The notes: generated from the sequence alone by a model not told the origin. Positions 1 through 12,785 are shown, numbered from the stretch's first letter. The stretch: 64,000 bases of DNA from Coenobita brevimanus (GCA_032717465.1 CM064697.1:2533501-2597500), one strand, 5' to 3'. Made by a program: numbers and translations.

Positions 1-299
1 TCCATCCACCCATCTGTCTGTCTGTTCATCAGTTTATGCATCCATAATTCACTCTGTTTTCTTCTCTCCATTCTTCTTGTCCATTTTGCCCATCTACTTC
101 ACCGTCTATTCATCCACCTGTTTATCCATGTTTCCTTCCTGCAGGCTATCTGTTCATTAATCGGCACTGCTTTCTTCCCCCCCTCTGTCCTTCTCATCCG
201 ATTAGCCACCCTCCCATCCGTCTATCCCCTCATTCATCCATCAGCTCATAATAGTTCTCTTAACAGTTCATCCAGCCACCTCATCTGTCCGTTTCTGCC
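1..299. repeat. C/T-rich degenerate CATC/CTGT sequence
   Basis: Loose tetranucleotide-like tract of CCATC and CTGT words with no open frame of interest. The word CAGTTTATGCAT at 30-41 recurs at 2279-2290 on the far side of the LINE, which suggests the LINE landed inside one pyrimidine-rich repeat tract. Confidence 0.6.
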
Positions 300-2140
300 C
301 GGAATCGTGCTAAGTCTGTTCTTCGCTCTGCTAAAAATAATTTCATCCGTACTAAATGCTCTCAACTCTGAAACTCGAATTCTTCCCGCTCCTTCTGGCA
401 CCTTGCCAAAAACCTCTTTAACAACTTTACCTCATCATCCTTCCCTCCGCTTTTCTACGCTGATGGTTTTGTAGCTATTTCTTCTACTGATAAAGCAGAT
501 CTCTTCACTCAGACTCTCTCCTCCAATTCCACCTTAGACGATTCCGGTGCTGTTCCTCCATCACTTCCCCCCTCTGACTTCATCATGGCTGACATTAAAA
601 TTTCTTCAGCTGATGTATTTTCTGCCATCACAGGCCTCAATACTAACAAGGCATATGGGCCAGATGGAGTCCCACCTGTTGTTCTCAAGAACTGTGCTTC
701 TGTGCTTACATCCTGCCTAGGCAAACTCTTTCGCCTTTGTCTATCAACTTGTACCTTTCCTTCTTGCTGGAAGTTTGCTCTCATTCAGCCAGTCCCAAAG
801 AAGGGCGACCATTCCCTACCCTCTAACTACTGTCCAATTGCTTTAACATCCTGTATCTCAAAAGTTTTCAAGTCAGTTCTTAATAGAAAAATTTTAAAGC
901 ATCTTTCCCATCACAACCTTCTTTCTGTTCGTCAGTATGGGTTCCGTCAGGGACGCTCCGCTGGCGATCTTCTCACCTACCTTTCAGACTCCTGGTCATT
1001 CTCCTTTCGGGACTTTGGCGAAAGCTTTGCCATCGCACTTGACATCTCAAAGGCTTTCGATCGAGTCTGGCATAAATCTTTAATTTCCAAACTGCTCTCT
1101 TATGGTTTCTATCCTTCTATCTGTGCCTTCATCTCTAGCTTCCTTTCTGGTCGTTCTATAGCCACTGTTGTAGACGGCCATCATTCTTCTCCTAGATCTA
1201 TTAACAGTGGTGTTCCTCAGGGTACTGTCCTATCACCAACTCTCTTCCTTTTAATCATCAGTGACCTTCTAAGCTGTACCTCTAACCTTATCCACTCATA
1301 CACTGATGACTCTACCCTCCGCCTTTCCATTCGGTTCCCGCAACGTCCATCTCAGCAGTTACTTCAGCAAGCAAGGGATGAGGCCATGGCACACCTAATG
1401 TCTGACTTGGCTCGTATCTCTGACTGGGGTAAAAATAATCTGGTTTTTAATGCATCAAAGACTCAGTTCTTACACCTATCAACCCGACAAAATCTTCCAC
1501 AGGTGTACCCATTAATGTTTGATAATATTCAGCTTAATCCTGCATCATCCTTGAATATGCATGGGGTTTCATTCACTCGGGACTTATCTTGGAAAGATCA
1601 TATTACATCTCTTGTAAAATTTACTCCCAAGAGATTAGGTGTGCTAAGCCGACTCCGTTCCTTCTTTACCCCTGCACAATTGTTGACTCTATACACGGGT
1701 TTTATCCGCCCCTGTGTGGAGTACAACTCGTATGTGTGGGGAGGTTCCCCACATACAGCTCTTCTCAATATGGTGGAGTCAAAGGTTTTTCGTCTCATTA
1801 ACTCTCCTTCTCTCACTGGCCCCCTTCAGCCTCTGTCTCTTCGCCGCACTGTTGCATCTTTATCTCTTTTCTATCGCTACTTCAATGGTCACTGCTCCTC
1901 TGAACTGTCTGCATGCATTCCTTCACTTCTGAGATGGGCGCGTTGCACCCGTCTAGCGCAAACTCTCATCCCTTTTCTGTCCAACTCTCAAATGCAAGAG
2001 TTAACCGTTACTCAAAGTCCTTCATTTATGCAGCAGGTCAACTCTGGAATTGTCTCCCTCTGTCTGTATTTCATGCTTCCTATGATCTCCAGTCTTTCAA
2101 ACGCAGTGTGTCCGGGCATCTCGAAATGATCGGATCTTGA
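300..2140 (+). pseudogene. LINE reverse transcriptase, one stop and one frameshift
   Basis: This RNA-directed DNA polymerase would have copied LINE RNA at a nicked target site. Open frame runs 372-2129; upstream, the same frame is interrupted by TGA at 369-371. The ATG at 585 is internal, not a true start. Counting from 585, motifs in order are KAYGPDG (22-28), PIALTS (84-89), motif A ALDISKAFD (151-159, catalytic D153), motif B GVPQGTVLSP (209-218), and motif C YTDD (239-242), where most relatives have YADD. A single-base frameshift near 1950-1961 moves the C-terminus into the next frame, where FSVQLSNARVNRYS and LWNCLPLSVF continue to the stop at 2138-2140. The low damage suggests a fairly recent insertion. 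It is 5'-truncated and has no endonuclease domain. Confidence 0.9.
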
Positions 2141-2240
2141 ATTTGGCTCTCTCTTGCATTTTGTTTTTCTCTTGGAAAGATCAGTTATTGCGGGCTCGTG
2201 GCCTTTGGTTTCTTCTTCCTAGCATAATAAAAAAAAAAAC
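300..2240 (+). mobile_element. 5'-truncated jockey/CR1-like LINE, copy 1
   Basis: Non-LTR retrotransposon body. It holds the reverse transcriptase and the C-terminal region, then a short 3' UTR and an A-rich tail at about 2224-2239. The endonuclease part and 5' UTR are missing, as expected from incomplete target-primed reverse transcription. Homology begins at about 300, directly against the pyrimidine-rich flank. No clean target duplication was found because both flanks are repetitive. A second, shorter copy of the same 3' end lies at 55147-55395, confirming where the element ends. Exact clade (jockey versus CR1/I) cannot be settled by eye. Confidence 0.9.
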
Positions 2241-3270
2241 ACCACCCCTCCGATTCATCCACTCATCCATCCACCTCTCAGTTTATGCATTCGTCCTTAC
2301 ACTAATCTGCTCATTTTAATTAGTCCTTCCTTCTTGTTTTCCTCCTTTCCTTTCCATTTTCCCTCATCTCTTCTTTCGCTCCCTCTTAATTTTCTTGTCT
2401 TCCTTTTCCCAACTCTTCTTCCATCCTTTCGACTTTCCATCAATCCTGTTTTCCTTTTTTCTGCCATTTCCTCCTCCTCCCGTCCTGCATTTGTTTCATC
2501 CATCCCCCTTCCTTCTTTCTTCCACTTTCCTTCCTATTGTTTTTCCTTCTTATCTTTCAGCTTCTCCCCATTGTTTCTTCCATCAGTCCTACACAGTCAC
2601 TCATAGTACAGTTTGCTCATAATCTCCTTCCCTTAAATATATTAGTTTTCTCACATTCTCTGTTCCGTTTTTGTAAGTTCCATTCCAACCTATAAAGCCC
2701 ACTTGCCAATTTTCCATACGATCATCCTTCCGGCCATCCATCACTCCTCCCTTTCTCTCTTCATTCTTTCCCAGTCTCCCCCTTCCTTCCTTTCCTACCC
2801 GCTTACTTTCCTCCCTCCCTCCCTTCCTTCTTAGTTTTCCTCTTGTCTTCCTTCTTTCCTTCTCTATCGCCTTCCTTCCAGCATTGTTGCACTCACGCTT
2901 CCTTCCTTCATTCCTTCATACCCACTTCCTTCCTTTTTTCCTGCTTTCCTCCTCCCTTCCTCCTTTCTTACTCCCCCTCTTTCCTTCCTTATTTCCTTCC
3001 TTCCTTCCTTCCACTCTTCCTTTCTTTCATCTTTCCTTCCTTCCATTCTTCCATCCTCCCTACCCTTCCCCCTCTTTTCGTCCTTCTTACTCTTCTCTTT
3101 TGCTTTCATCCTTTCTACTTACCCTCTTCCTTCCTTCCTTCCTCCCAACTCCCTTCCTTCCTTTCTTTCTCCCTCCTTTCCCCTTCCTTTCTTCCTCCCT
3201 ACTCCTCCCTTCTTTTCTTCCTTCCTCACGCCGACAAACCCCCACCATCCACCCACCCCTCCCAGGACAA
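2241..3270. repeat. Pyrimidine-rich tract with CCTT/CTTC tetranucleotides
   Basis: About 1 kb with almost no purines on the + strand, dominated by CCTT, CTTC and TTTC words. It is densest at 2750-3230. The open frames here are low-complexity S/P/F/L translations and are not genes. Confidence 0.85.
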
Positions 3271-3470
3271 GAAGACGACCCTCCTCTCTTTATGACTCCT
3301 CCGAGAATCGTAAACGTGACAAAGATTCAGTGATTAGGCTTTTTGTGTCGTGATGCGGGCTTGCTATATTAGGGAGGGGGTGACGTCAGGATGTGGGGGG
3401 CGTGGGGGAGGCAGATTCTTCCTTCGCCATCAGTTGCTCGTCCCTTCTCACCCCCTTATATCCCCCCCCC
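3271..3470. other. Balanced-composition island between simple repeats
   Basis: Unique-looking sequence between pyrimidine tracts. It includes a CRE-like TGACGTCA word at about 3380 and CGTAAACGTGACAAAG upstream. No coding frame was recognised. It may be a conserved non-coding or regulatory island, but this is inference. Confidence 0.3.
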
Positions 3471-3471
3471 T

Positions 3472-3800
3472 CACACACACACACACACACACGTCCACCT
3501 CCTCTCCCCCATCACCTTCCTTTACCTGCTTCGTTCATACTCCACCGCATACCTCTTTCCCCCCATGTCCCCCCTCGACCTCTTCCTTCCACCCATCTCC
3601 TCCTTCTCCTTCCCACCTCCTGTCCATCTATCCTCACCATTCCTTCCCTGATTCCTCCACCTCCTCACCCACCACTCCACACAGTCTCCCTCACCCTCAC
3701 TCCCTCCTCCACCTCATCCACCCTTATGTTGGTACCCCTATGTTTTTCTTTTGGTTTTCCTTTTCTGTCATTATTATTTTTTCGTCAAGACCCCTCCCCC
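3472..3800. repeat. Short (CA)n and C-rich low-complexity stretch
   Basis: (CA)n at 3472-3492, followed by CCTCC/CACC-rich sequence with no recognisable gene. Confidence 0.7.
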
Positions 3801-3908
3801 CTTCCGTTTTAGTCACACATTTATTTACCTTCGCATGCCACTAATTGATTGCTAATTCCCGTTATTTTCACTCCCACGCCGATGTTGTAGTCCTTTTCCT
3901 TCCTTCCC

Positions 3909-4026
<118 letters not shown>

Positions 4027-4040
4027 TTCTCTCTCTCTTT

Positions 4041-4800
4041 AGTTTTCCTTTAGCTTTTTCCCACACTCACAATACACAAACATCCATATTTTTCCGCCTA
4101 CAGTTTCATCATATTTGTCTTCTTCTGTCGTTTCCCATATACGCTGAAGCTTTTCCAGTCATATCCCAACATATTTTCCCCCCGGGCTTCAAATTACTTT
4201 CTTTTTACTATATTTCAACGAGGGACAGACTTTAATTATATGTACTGCATTTCGAATAAAGACATACTATTTCTTTCCCCTCCCGTCCTGCCATCTTGTC
4301 ACCCATCCTTCAACCTCTTTTACCTTACTTTGTGCTCAAGGGAAGTCTAGTACACGAGAATGTCAAAAACTGCCTTCAGAAATCTTTAAAAACTATCATT
4401 ATTAACGTTGCCAAAAAAAAAAAAATTATGTTTTTTTTTCCACTTGACTAAGATGTTAATAATCTCACAGAAATACACCGTAGTCAGAGGATTAAACCTC
4501 CACTCATATCTATACGTGTACACAATTAAATTTCTCCACTTACTTTCCCACACGTTCAACCCATTCCGTACCATGATGTATTTTTTTATATTACTGCTAT
4601 ACCGCTAGATTATTAAATTCAGCTTTGGGTAGATCTCGATAAAGTTTTTAAGGAGGTAGCAAAATTCGTCTGTAAATCCTTCTGTAATTTGACTTGTTTT
4701 TAATCTTGCTTACCCCTGTCGATAATATTTACCTTTAGAGATAGACCGTTTTAGTGAAAATGTTGAAAATAAGTACTGTTGACGCCATGCTGTACGTTAA
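4041..4800. other. AT-rich unique sequence with a family B fragment
   Basis: No gene seen. At about 4590-4680 the words TTACTGCTATACCGCTAGAT and TTCAGCTTTGGG match the family B inverted-repeat element arm. Confidence 0.4.
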
Positions 4801-4806
4801 CTCTTT

Positions 4807-5103
4807 TATTGTTATTATTATTATTATTATTATTTTTTTTCTGCAGCAGCCAAGCAATTCTCTGCAGCTCGAAGTACAGATATTGGAACCTTCCCTCTGT
4901 AACCTCTTACGTAAGATAACGCTCTTGTACTTTTTACACCGCCAGAAGACTGTTTTGCCTAGGATCGACCCCTGGTAGTTGTAGTAGTAGTAGTAGTAGC
5001 AGCAGCAGTAGTAGTAGTAGTTGTTGTTGTTGTTATTGTTGTTGTTGTTTTTTGCAGTTTTTTGTTGTTATTGTGTTGTTGTTGTGATATTACTGTTGTT
5101 GTG
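4807..5103. repeat. Trinucleotide microsatellites (TTA)n, (GTA)n, (GTT)n
   Basis: (TTA)n at 4807-4840. A mixed GTA/GCA/GTT array runs 4976-5103. About 130 bp of unique sequence separates them. Confidence 0.9.
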
Positions 5104-5621
5104 GCCTCAGGTTCATCTGAAACGTGAACCCGGTTTACTACAGAATGAGTTACCAGTCTGCAGCCCACCATTTGTCTTTCGGGGGATAAGGAGGGAGTTA
5201 AAGCACTCTTATCTAATCGAAAAGTGGATCCGACCAGTTATATCAGTGCCACCACGAGAAGGCATCCCTCTTCAGCACTCTCCCTCCCCCCCATTGTCTG
5301 AGTCCCCGTTGTAAAGGAGTGTAACACAACTTCCGCCAATACATTTTATGCAGTAAAGTTTTTGTTATTCTTGGGCAGTACAGCAAGACTACTTATTCAG
5401 CTTATGATAACCTCCTCTTGAAAGGGTTAGATATCTCCGCCTTTATACACCTGTACATACCTGTGAGCCATCAGCGGCCTCATATCATCCCCTCAAGTCA
5501 CCTCTTTGGCTTGTGCTGTTTCATCGTGACGGATTTTATTTCAGGCTGTGGTGTGAGTGTCGTGTCATTGGCCTGGCCTCGCATTAACGCAGGACCAACA
5601 CTGGCTTTACTTTTTCTACTC
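5104..5621. other. Unique sequence, no gene recognised
   Basis: Balanced composition. The longest frame (5418-5654 +) has no recognised domain. Confidence 0.3.
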
Positions 5622-5822
5622 AGACCAGTTCAGTACGATGACGCCTTAGTATAGTTTACTCTTGTTACCTCCAGGCAAGTTTTGTTTTGTTTAAGGAATG
5701 ACCCTTCGTTGTGAAGTTGTTTTTTAAGCCTTGACTAAGAGAGAAGTCCTTTAAGCTGAATATAATCTTCCAGAAGTAACAAGAGTGAGATAAAAAGGAC
5801 ATTACCGTCATAAGGGGATTAA
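5622..5822. mobile_element. Family B MITE
   Basis: About 201 bp. The left arm has TTCAGTACGATGACGCC followed by ACTCTTGTTACCTCCAGGC. The right arm has the inverted counterpart AAGCTGAATATAATCTTCCA then AAGTAACAAGAGT, and ends in GGGGATTAA. The TTAA at 5819-5822 is shared with the abutting family A copy. Confidence 0.65.
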
Positions 5823-5996
5823 TTTGGCCTAAAAGTGCCATATCTCCATCTGAAATATCAAATTGCTGCGACAGATTAACACTAGAATATGGTGCTATGA
5901 AAAAGATATAGAGTCGTGGCATTGTCCTTTCTGTCACTGAGTTATTGTACATGAAATATTCTGAAAAAAGACAAAAACTTGGAAGACCAAATTAAT
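5818..5996 (-). mobile_element. Family A MITE
   Basis: Terminal inverted repeats ATTAATTTGGCCTAAAAG (left) and CATTAATTTGGTCTTCCAAG (complement of the right end). The interior is a minus-strand match to the copies at 15.6, 51.4 and 61.9 kb, including the core TTCAGATGGAGATATGG. Confidence 0.75.
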
Positions 5997-7084
5997 GTGA
6001 ACGAAGTATACAGGACATGAAATTACCAGGAAGAAAATTCTGTTCCTTGGCTTTGTGTGTGTGTGGGGAGTAATATGGCCAAATTGGAGCGAGGAACTGG
6101 CCAAAGAGAGTGGTCAGAGGTGGCTGAGGAGGAAGTACAATCGGACAACAGTTGCGTGTGGTTGTGAGGCGGGGGTTGAAGGAACTCTTAAAGCATAACT
6201 GCCTTGAAGAAATCCGCCAGCTGTCCCCTGGAACTAAAAAATGACCGTGTCCGTGAAATATCCGGGACAAATATCGCCAGTGAGTAGACGTTTCGAGCGT
6301 TTTCGGGTCTTTTCGGATACTGTGTCGGCGTGCGATGGACTGTGATTTCCGTGACCGAAGTGCGCTGTAATATCGGAGTGCCGGGCCGAAGTGGAGGCTC
6401 CTGTGACTGTATTTATAAACTCTTTTAGACTTACGTTGTATTAAAGAGCTTGCGTAAAGTTTTATCTTTCCTCACATTTCTACCAAACACTTCACGGTCA
6501 AATTAAGGCGAATATTGTAGAGACCAAATTAGAAGAAAACTATTGTGTGATAATATTTAACTATGGGGAAATTTGTTTACGGTCAAAGGATTAGTTAGGC
6601 GTTTTTATGAATATGGCTCCTGTTACGTCAAGCCATTGTAGTAGACACGCACCGCCCGGTCATCCAAGCAAGCGGTTCACGATCTATATTTATCAAGATT
6701 CTTAGCTAATATGAGGGATAAGCGAGCCCCCATGGTAGTTTAATCCTGTTAGAAATCAATTTAGTTTTCGCATTTTTTCGCCTTCTATATATACTTTTGT
6801 TTGCTCGTGATGTGTATGGTTGCTGTTTGAGTGAATGTGAAAATACAGACAAGGAATCATTATCCACATCTTCAAGCAGAGGAAAGTTTGTATATGTGAA
6901 ACTTGGTCCCTTGCTTCCTTGTTCTGCGGTGGTAGGGGGGGTGGAGGGGGGCAAAGCAGACACTAGCCATTTGTGTGATGACTTCCTGCAATTATTGGCG
7001 CTAGAAATATTCGCTCACAATAAGGAAAAAAACAGAGAGAGACGTCCCGATGTATGAGAGAAAGCATACGCCTGCACGTCCAGT

Positions 7085-7090
<6 letters not shown>
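5997..7090. other. Unique or decayed sequence, no gene recognised
   Basis: Mixed composition. Nothing recognisable apart from scattered AT-rich patches. Open frames on either strand (for example 6706-6963 -) lack recognisable domains. Confidence 0.3.

Positions 7091-7091
<1 letters not shown>

Positions 7092-7127
<36 letters not shown>
7092..7127. repeat. (CT)n microsatellite
   Basis: About 36 bp of CT dinucleotides, followed by CTGT-type tetranucleotides to about 7215. Confidence 0.95.
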
Positions 7128-7129
<2 letters not shown>

Positions 7130-7239
7130 TTTATCTGTTTATCTGTCTGTCTGTCCACCATGAATTTTGGCATCATTCTACCTATCTGCTTACCTGTATA
7201 CCAATCTCTCTGTCTACCTGCCCATCCATCTACCTCTCC

Positions 7240-7470
7240 TTCCTTTCAAGTGGTCACCGATTGTTCCGCTAAATTGCCTGGGAAAGCACCTTGGTCGAGC
7301 TGCGTGCCACGGTGCTCCTCCAACCCTGCTTCACAATTTTGCCTCGTCCTCCACAATGGCGCTGAGAAATTGTCAAATGTCCACTTTTTCCTCAACCTCG
7401 TCCCCGGATTTTTTCAATGACCGGGGCAAAAATCACTTGAAGGAAATGAGTAAGGCGTGTCGCGGTGGGG
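7240..7470. other. Balanced-composition island
   Basis: Non-repetitive stretch with SOX-like ACAATGG at about 7352 and ACAATTTTG at about 7335, flanked by simple sequence. No gene seen. It is a candidate conserved non-coding island by composition only. A purine tract follows at 7480-7570. Confidence 0.25.
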
Positions 7471-7698
7471 GTCGCCGTGGAGGAAATGAGTTGTGAGGCT
7501 CGTGAGGGGAGGCGAGAGGGACGGGGAGAAGGGGGAGTGGGGAGAGGGAGAGGAGGGGGAGGAAAGACTGCAGAGTTCTTTCAGTGGGTTGAATTCAAGG
7601 GTTCAATATTTCCTGGACGTAGCAGTTCAACGTTCAAACTCTGTAGCTGATAAATAAATAAATACTGTAAATAAGTAAAATATAATACACACTCCCTC

Positions 7699-8150
<452 letters not shown>

Positions 8151-8335
8151 CTTTATCCCTTTAATCTGATGACATGTTTTGTGTTGTGTTATTGCTGCCA
8201 CCAGACGATTCTTTTCAGCTTGGAAGAGCTTTGTAACCGAATGAGTTTGATATAGTCTTCATATATTAACTTCTTACTAGATGTATGTCTTAGGACATTC
8301 TTGTGTTAGTAAGACTGAAATAATACGTAATCGAA
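8151..8335. mobile_element. Family B MITE, degenerate
   Basis: The left arm reads TTATCCCTTTAATCTGATGAC, with TTATTGCTGCCACCAGACGA and TTCAGCTTGGAAGAGC. The right arm is poorly preserved. Confidence 0.5.
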
Positions 8336-8451
8336 GTAGTAGTAGTAGTAGTAGTAGTTGCTGCATACTCGTAACCCTGGTTAGTCTGGCTTCTGTGGGG
8401 TAGTCCTATAGGTGCAGTACAGTACATACACTATGTATGTGTCCGACACCC

Positions 8452-8640
8452 TCTTGTGGTGAACAGCACCTTACCAGGGTAGAACCAGGGCAATTTCCAC
8501 GGCGAAATGCAGGGAAATATGGGGACGTTTTGTTCCTGGGTGGACACCACAGCTGATCCACCCAGGATACACGGTGTCCCCACATGTACGCTCCCCTTTA
8601 ACGCCACGTAATCGGAGTGGAGGGATTTAGTCATCCATTT
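8452..8640 (+). repeat. Dispersed repeat E, copy 1
   Basis: Shares a collinear series of words with 54815-55005: ACAGCACCTTACCA, CGGCGAAATGCAGGGAAATA, TTCCTGGGT, CACAGCTG, TACACGGTGTCCCCAC. Class unknown (SINE or MITE). Confidence 0.6.
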
Positions 8641-9340
8641 GTTGTGATGAAGTTCCCTTACAAAGATGTTCTCGTGCAATGACATCAATACTCTTCTGTC
8701 TTCATTATGATTATTATCTTAACCACGTTTCTCATAATTTCCTTAGTTGAGAACTTTCTTTAGCTCGGACATCTCTTTCCAAACATAAACAAGAGGAAAA
8801 GAAAGTCAGGGCTGCATCATCCCTCTCATGTCGTAGGATCCACGATTCTTCTCGCACCACAAATGCTAGAACAGGATCCCGTGCTGGACGATGAGGTTAA
8901 TTCATGGTGACGTCCAAGATCTATACACACACAGTGTTTACGTAGATGCTGTTAACGTCAGTAAAAGAACGGACGGAAGGTTCCAGTCCCAAGCTCCGTT
9001 GCGGTTCAGGCATGTTTTACGATGTACAGGAAATATGTGGGTAATATTGTTGCTTTGCTGTCTGTAACAATCGAAACGTCATTCACATACCGCGTCATGT
9101 TCATATGCTCAGAATTGATTACGACATTCATCATTATCGTCAGCCTTACCTGTTTTTACACCAATAACGATCACGATAATGAAATTTGCCCTCTTCCCCG
9201 AATGCTGTTTTTGCGTCAACTTTGTGCTCCTCCCACTGGCGATTAGGTGTCCCCAGCGTGGTCTTTGATGCCACTATCACTGCGGGATCTCGGCTGCGGC
9301 TGTAATTATGGGGGGTAGTCTGAAACCCTATAATTCTGGG
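8641..9340. other. Unique sequence, no gene recognised
   Basis: Mixed composition without recognisable domains, repeats or RNA genes. Confidence 0.3.
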
Positions 9341-9359
9341 ACCAGCATCGCCGTTACTC

Positions 9360-9840
9360 CCCCGGCCCGTGCCTCACTCTCCCACACTCTCACACTCTCC
9401 ATCCCATCACTGACCATTCTCACACAATCTCACACTGTCTCTCCATTCCCTTACTGGCCGTTCTCCCACACTCTCACACACTCCATTCCATCACTGACCA
9501 TTCACTCACACTCTTACACTCACTTAACCCACACTGACCACTCTCACACTCCTTCCTTCACTGACCATTCTCCCACACTCACACTCTCCATCCCTCTCGC
9601 TGACCATTCTCCCATACCCTCACACCCCTTCTTCCCTCACTGACCAATCTCTCATACTCTTACACTCTCCTGACCACCACTAACCATTCTCACACACCCA
9701 CTTCCTTCACTGACCAATCTCCCACACTCTCACACGCTCCATCCTCCTCACCGACCATTCTCCCACTCTTACACAGCCCATCCACTTTCTGACCATTCTC
9801 ACATACCAACACGGACGCTGTCACACTCTTTCTGCTATCA
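9360..9840. repeat. Minisatellite, about 45-60 bp unit
   Basis: Degenerate tandem repeats of CACTGACCATTCTCCCACAC followed by a CTCTCACACTCTCCATCC-like half. The CTGACCATTCTC word appears many times at irregular spacing. Confidence 0.8.
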
Positions 9841-11450
9841 TATGCCCTTATCACGCTTTTTCCCTCTCCATCTCCTCACTAGCCACTTTCCCATTCTCCA
9901 TTTCCCCAATTGACATTCTTTCACATTCCCTCACACTCTAACACTCCGTCGCTCTTTTACATTCTCCCTTCCTCACTCACACTCTCACATTCTTCGTCCA
10001 TTCTTCCACACGCTGTTCGTTTTCTTACAGTGTCCATCCTCTCACTTTCCATTCCCCTCCTTTTTATCACACTCTTCTGCCTTATTCTCCTTCACTCTCC
10101 CTCACTTGCACATCCTCCATTCTCCCACACCTTGCAACATTCTTCATCTTGTAACAGTTTTCATCCTCTCATCTCTTCTGTCTTCTCACACTCTCCTTCT
10201 CTCACATTAACCTCTGTAACACACTTCGTCCTGTCGTTCCCCATCTTTCTCAGACCACCCCTTGCGCACAGTCATGATCCTGTTTTTCCGTCTTGCACAT
10301 TCGCGTCCCATGTCCTTCCACTTCATCCTTTCATACCCGCCACCATCTTCCTTGACCCTTCCTCCTGTGTTCACACTTTTTCGTTTTCATTATGCTATAC
10401 TATTTCCATTTTTCCTTATAATCTCCCTCGCCCCCTCACTGTCCATCCTGCATGCACACTCATTGTTACGTCACACACTCCTTCCCTTTACATTATCCAT
10501 TATTGTCAGACACTCCATCATCTCAAAGCACCCATTTTCTTACATTTTTCATTCACTGAGTATATTATTTAAGGCTTTCCGTCCCTTCCCAGTGCTAGTT
10601 TTCTCACATTCTCTGTTCCCTTTCTGCATCCATCTTCACACTTTATGTTCCGTCTTGATATCCACCTTCTTGCTCTCTCCGTTACTTCACACTCTCAATC
10701 TTCTCATACGACTTCCCATTCCCCTTCAGTATCCATCTTTTTTACTCTTTTCGTCCCCTTATATTTACCTTATATCAGGTTCTCCATTTTCCTTCCCTTG
10801 ACTGTTTTTCCTTTTTTAGCTTTAGTTTTTTCTTCTCTTCTTCCTTGCCTATTATCCCCTCTCGCACGCTGTCATCTACATCTTCATCCCTCCCTTTGTA
10901 TGTTCTCTTTTCTCCCTTCGCACTTTCCAATCTGTCCAGCAGTTTCCATTTTTCACTTTGTAATTCCTAACCATTCGATTTTCCATGTCCTTATTTGCTT
11001 CCTCGCTCTCCTAGCCCCCATCCTACCTAGTTTTGACTATCCTTGACCAAACACTGACACCTGTCTTTAGACCGCCCGTTTTCCTTACCCTCCCTTCTCT
11101 CTCCTGCTCTCCGTTCTTCCTAATACTCTCCATTCTGCACTACGTATTAATGATTTTCCTACGAAGACGTCTTAGTATATTCTTGCTACCCCCAGAGGAT
11201 ATGATAATACTTGGAAAAGCGTCTCGTACCGAAGAAAATAATCCAAGATAACTCTTACCTCTCAAGTTCAGAAAGTCTGAAGATGACAAGAATTAACAAA
11301 TAAAAAAGACGCATTTCGTAGTGAAAGGGTCCATATTATCTTTACCCTCTGCACTTCTTCTCGCTCATTCTTTCTTCCATGATCCTTGGAACGCTAATAT
11401 ACTCTTCCATCTACTTGCGTTTTTTTTTTTTTTTTTAATATATCAGGTCA
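9841..11450. repeat. C/T/A-rich decayed minisatellite-like DNA
   Basis: Continues the composition of the preceding array with CACTCTCC, TTCTCACA and CATCCT words but no regular period. A less biased patch lies at 11130-11330. Long frames here are compositional artefacts. Confidence 0.6.
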
Positions 11451-12350
11451 TCCCACATTCTCTCACACACCTCCTGCTACATTCAAACTCCCTCTTTCAC
11501 CCGTGCCACACTCCTACTTATCCACACTTACTTTCCCATCCCAATATACATACACATCCTTATACACCCCCACTCTGTTCCCCGACCCTCCACATATCCA
11601 GCTCCATGCACATTTCACATTTCCTCCTGCCTTCACACACCCGCATTCCCTCCTCCAACTTACCCACATCCACACTAATTCCTGGGTTCTTCTTCCTTCT
11701 CCACATCACTTTTACACTCCTTCCCGTCCATTACTCTCTCACTATTATCTCGTTCACCCACGCTTTTTCCTTCAGGCCTTCCCTTCCCTCCTTCAGTGAC
11801 TCACAAACTCAGACTCATGCATTCCACGCCATTCACCCATCCTTCCCACACCAACACTCCCTCTCACCCACACTCCCTCCCACACACCCTCTGTCTCTCA
11901 TATCCACATTACATCACACACATCCACACTCCCCTTCACAATCTTACTCCCTCCCATATCCAGCACTCCCTCCCTACAACCTTAATCTTACCACATCCAC
12001 ACATACCCTCCACTCCTACATACACATTCTCTCCTACACTTGCGCCAACAAACCTTCTTTCCCATACCCACACTCCCTCCCTCCCACGCCCATGTTCTTG
12101 CCTCCCACCTCCCGCCTCTCTTCTCTGGACATCCACATGCCCTCCCTCGCACATCCATACTCCCTACACCCACACTCCCGCCCTCCCGTACCCAGATTCC
12201 CTCCCATAGTCTAGCTACATCCCACACACACCCTATGTTCGTTGATGCTCCCGCACTCCTCACACCCACACTCCAGCTCCCCACACTCATACTGCCTCCG
12301 GCCCTTCCACACCTCCACTCACATCCACGCTCCCACACTCCCGGTCCCCC
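11451..12350. repeat. Degenerate CCACACTCCCTCC minisatellite block
   Basis: Repeats of CCACACTCCCTCCC-like units at roughly 20-30 bp spacing. The proline/serine/threonine/histidine-rich frames on + and the glycine-rich frames on - are artefacts. Confidence 0.65.
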
Positions 12351-12485
12351 TCCCCGCGCCGCTCCACGCCTCCCCCGCCCCTCCCAGTCTCCCTGTTGGC
12401 CAGTCTGCTCACGTCTCTTAATCTTCCTTACAACTCTTCGTCGTATTCAAATCCTCCAGGAATCCCGCTACGTGAGACAGGCTGC

Positions 12486-12785
12486 CCGGGGGTCACTGGG
12501 GGTCACAGTCTACTTGGAGCCACTGGAGGTCACTGGAGGTCTCAGTCAACTTGGGGTCACTAGGGTCACACTCTTCTTGAGGTCAATGAGGGTCACAGTC
12601 TACTTGAGGTCACTGGAGGTCACGGTCTACACTAGGACACTGGGAGTCACAGTCTTGGGGTCACTGGGGGTCACAGTCTACTTGGGGTCACTGAGGTCAC
12701 AGTCTACTTTGGATCACTAAGAACCACTATCTTCTTGAGGTCACGGAGGGTCATTGGTGTCATAGTCTACTCAACGTCATTTAGG
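12486..12785. repeat. Minisatellite, GGTCACTGGGGGTCACAGTC unit
   Basis: About ten degenerate copies of a roughly 27-40 bp unit made of GGTCACTGG(G)GGTCACAG plus TCTACTTG. It decays toward both ends. Confidence 0.85.

Noticed and set aside
509..784. A 91-codon minus-strand frame
   Set aside because: It lies antisense to the LINE reverse transcriptase, whose plus-strand motifs are unambiguous.
30..2290. CAGTTTATGCAT on both sides of the LINE as its target duplication
   Set aside because: The left copy is about 260 bp from the LINE start and the right copy about 40 bp from its tail, so it is not at the junctions. It is more likely part of the host repeat.
11321..12214. A 297-codon proline/serine/histidine-rich frame
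   Set aside because: Follows the CCACACTCCCTCC minisatellite and has no conserved domain.
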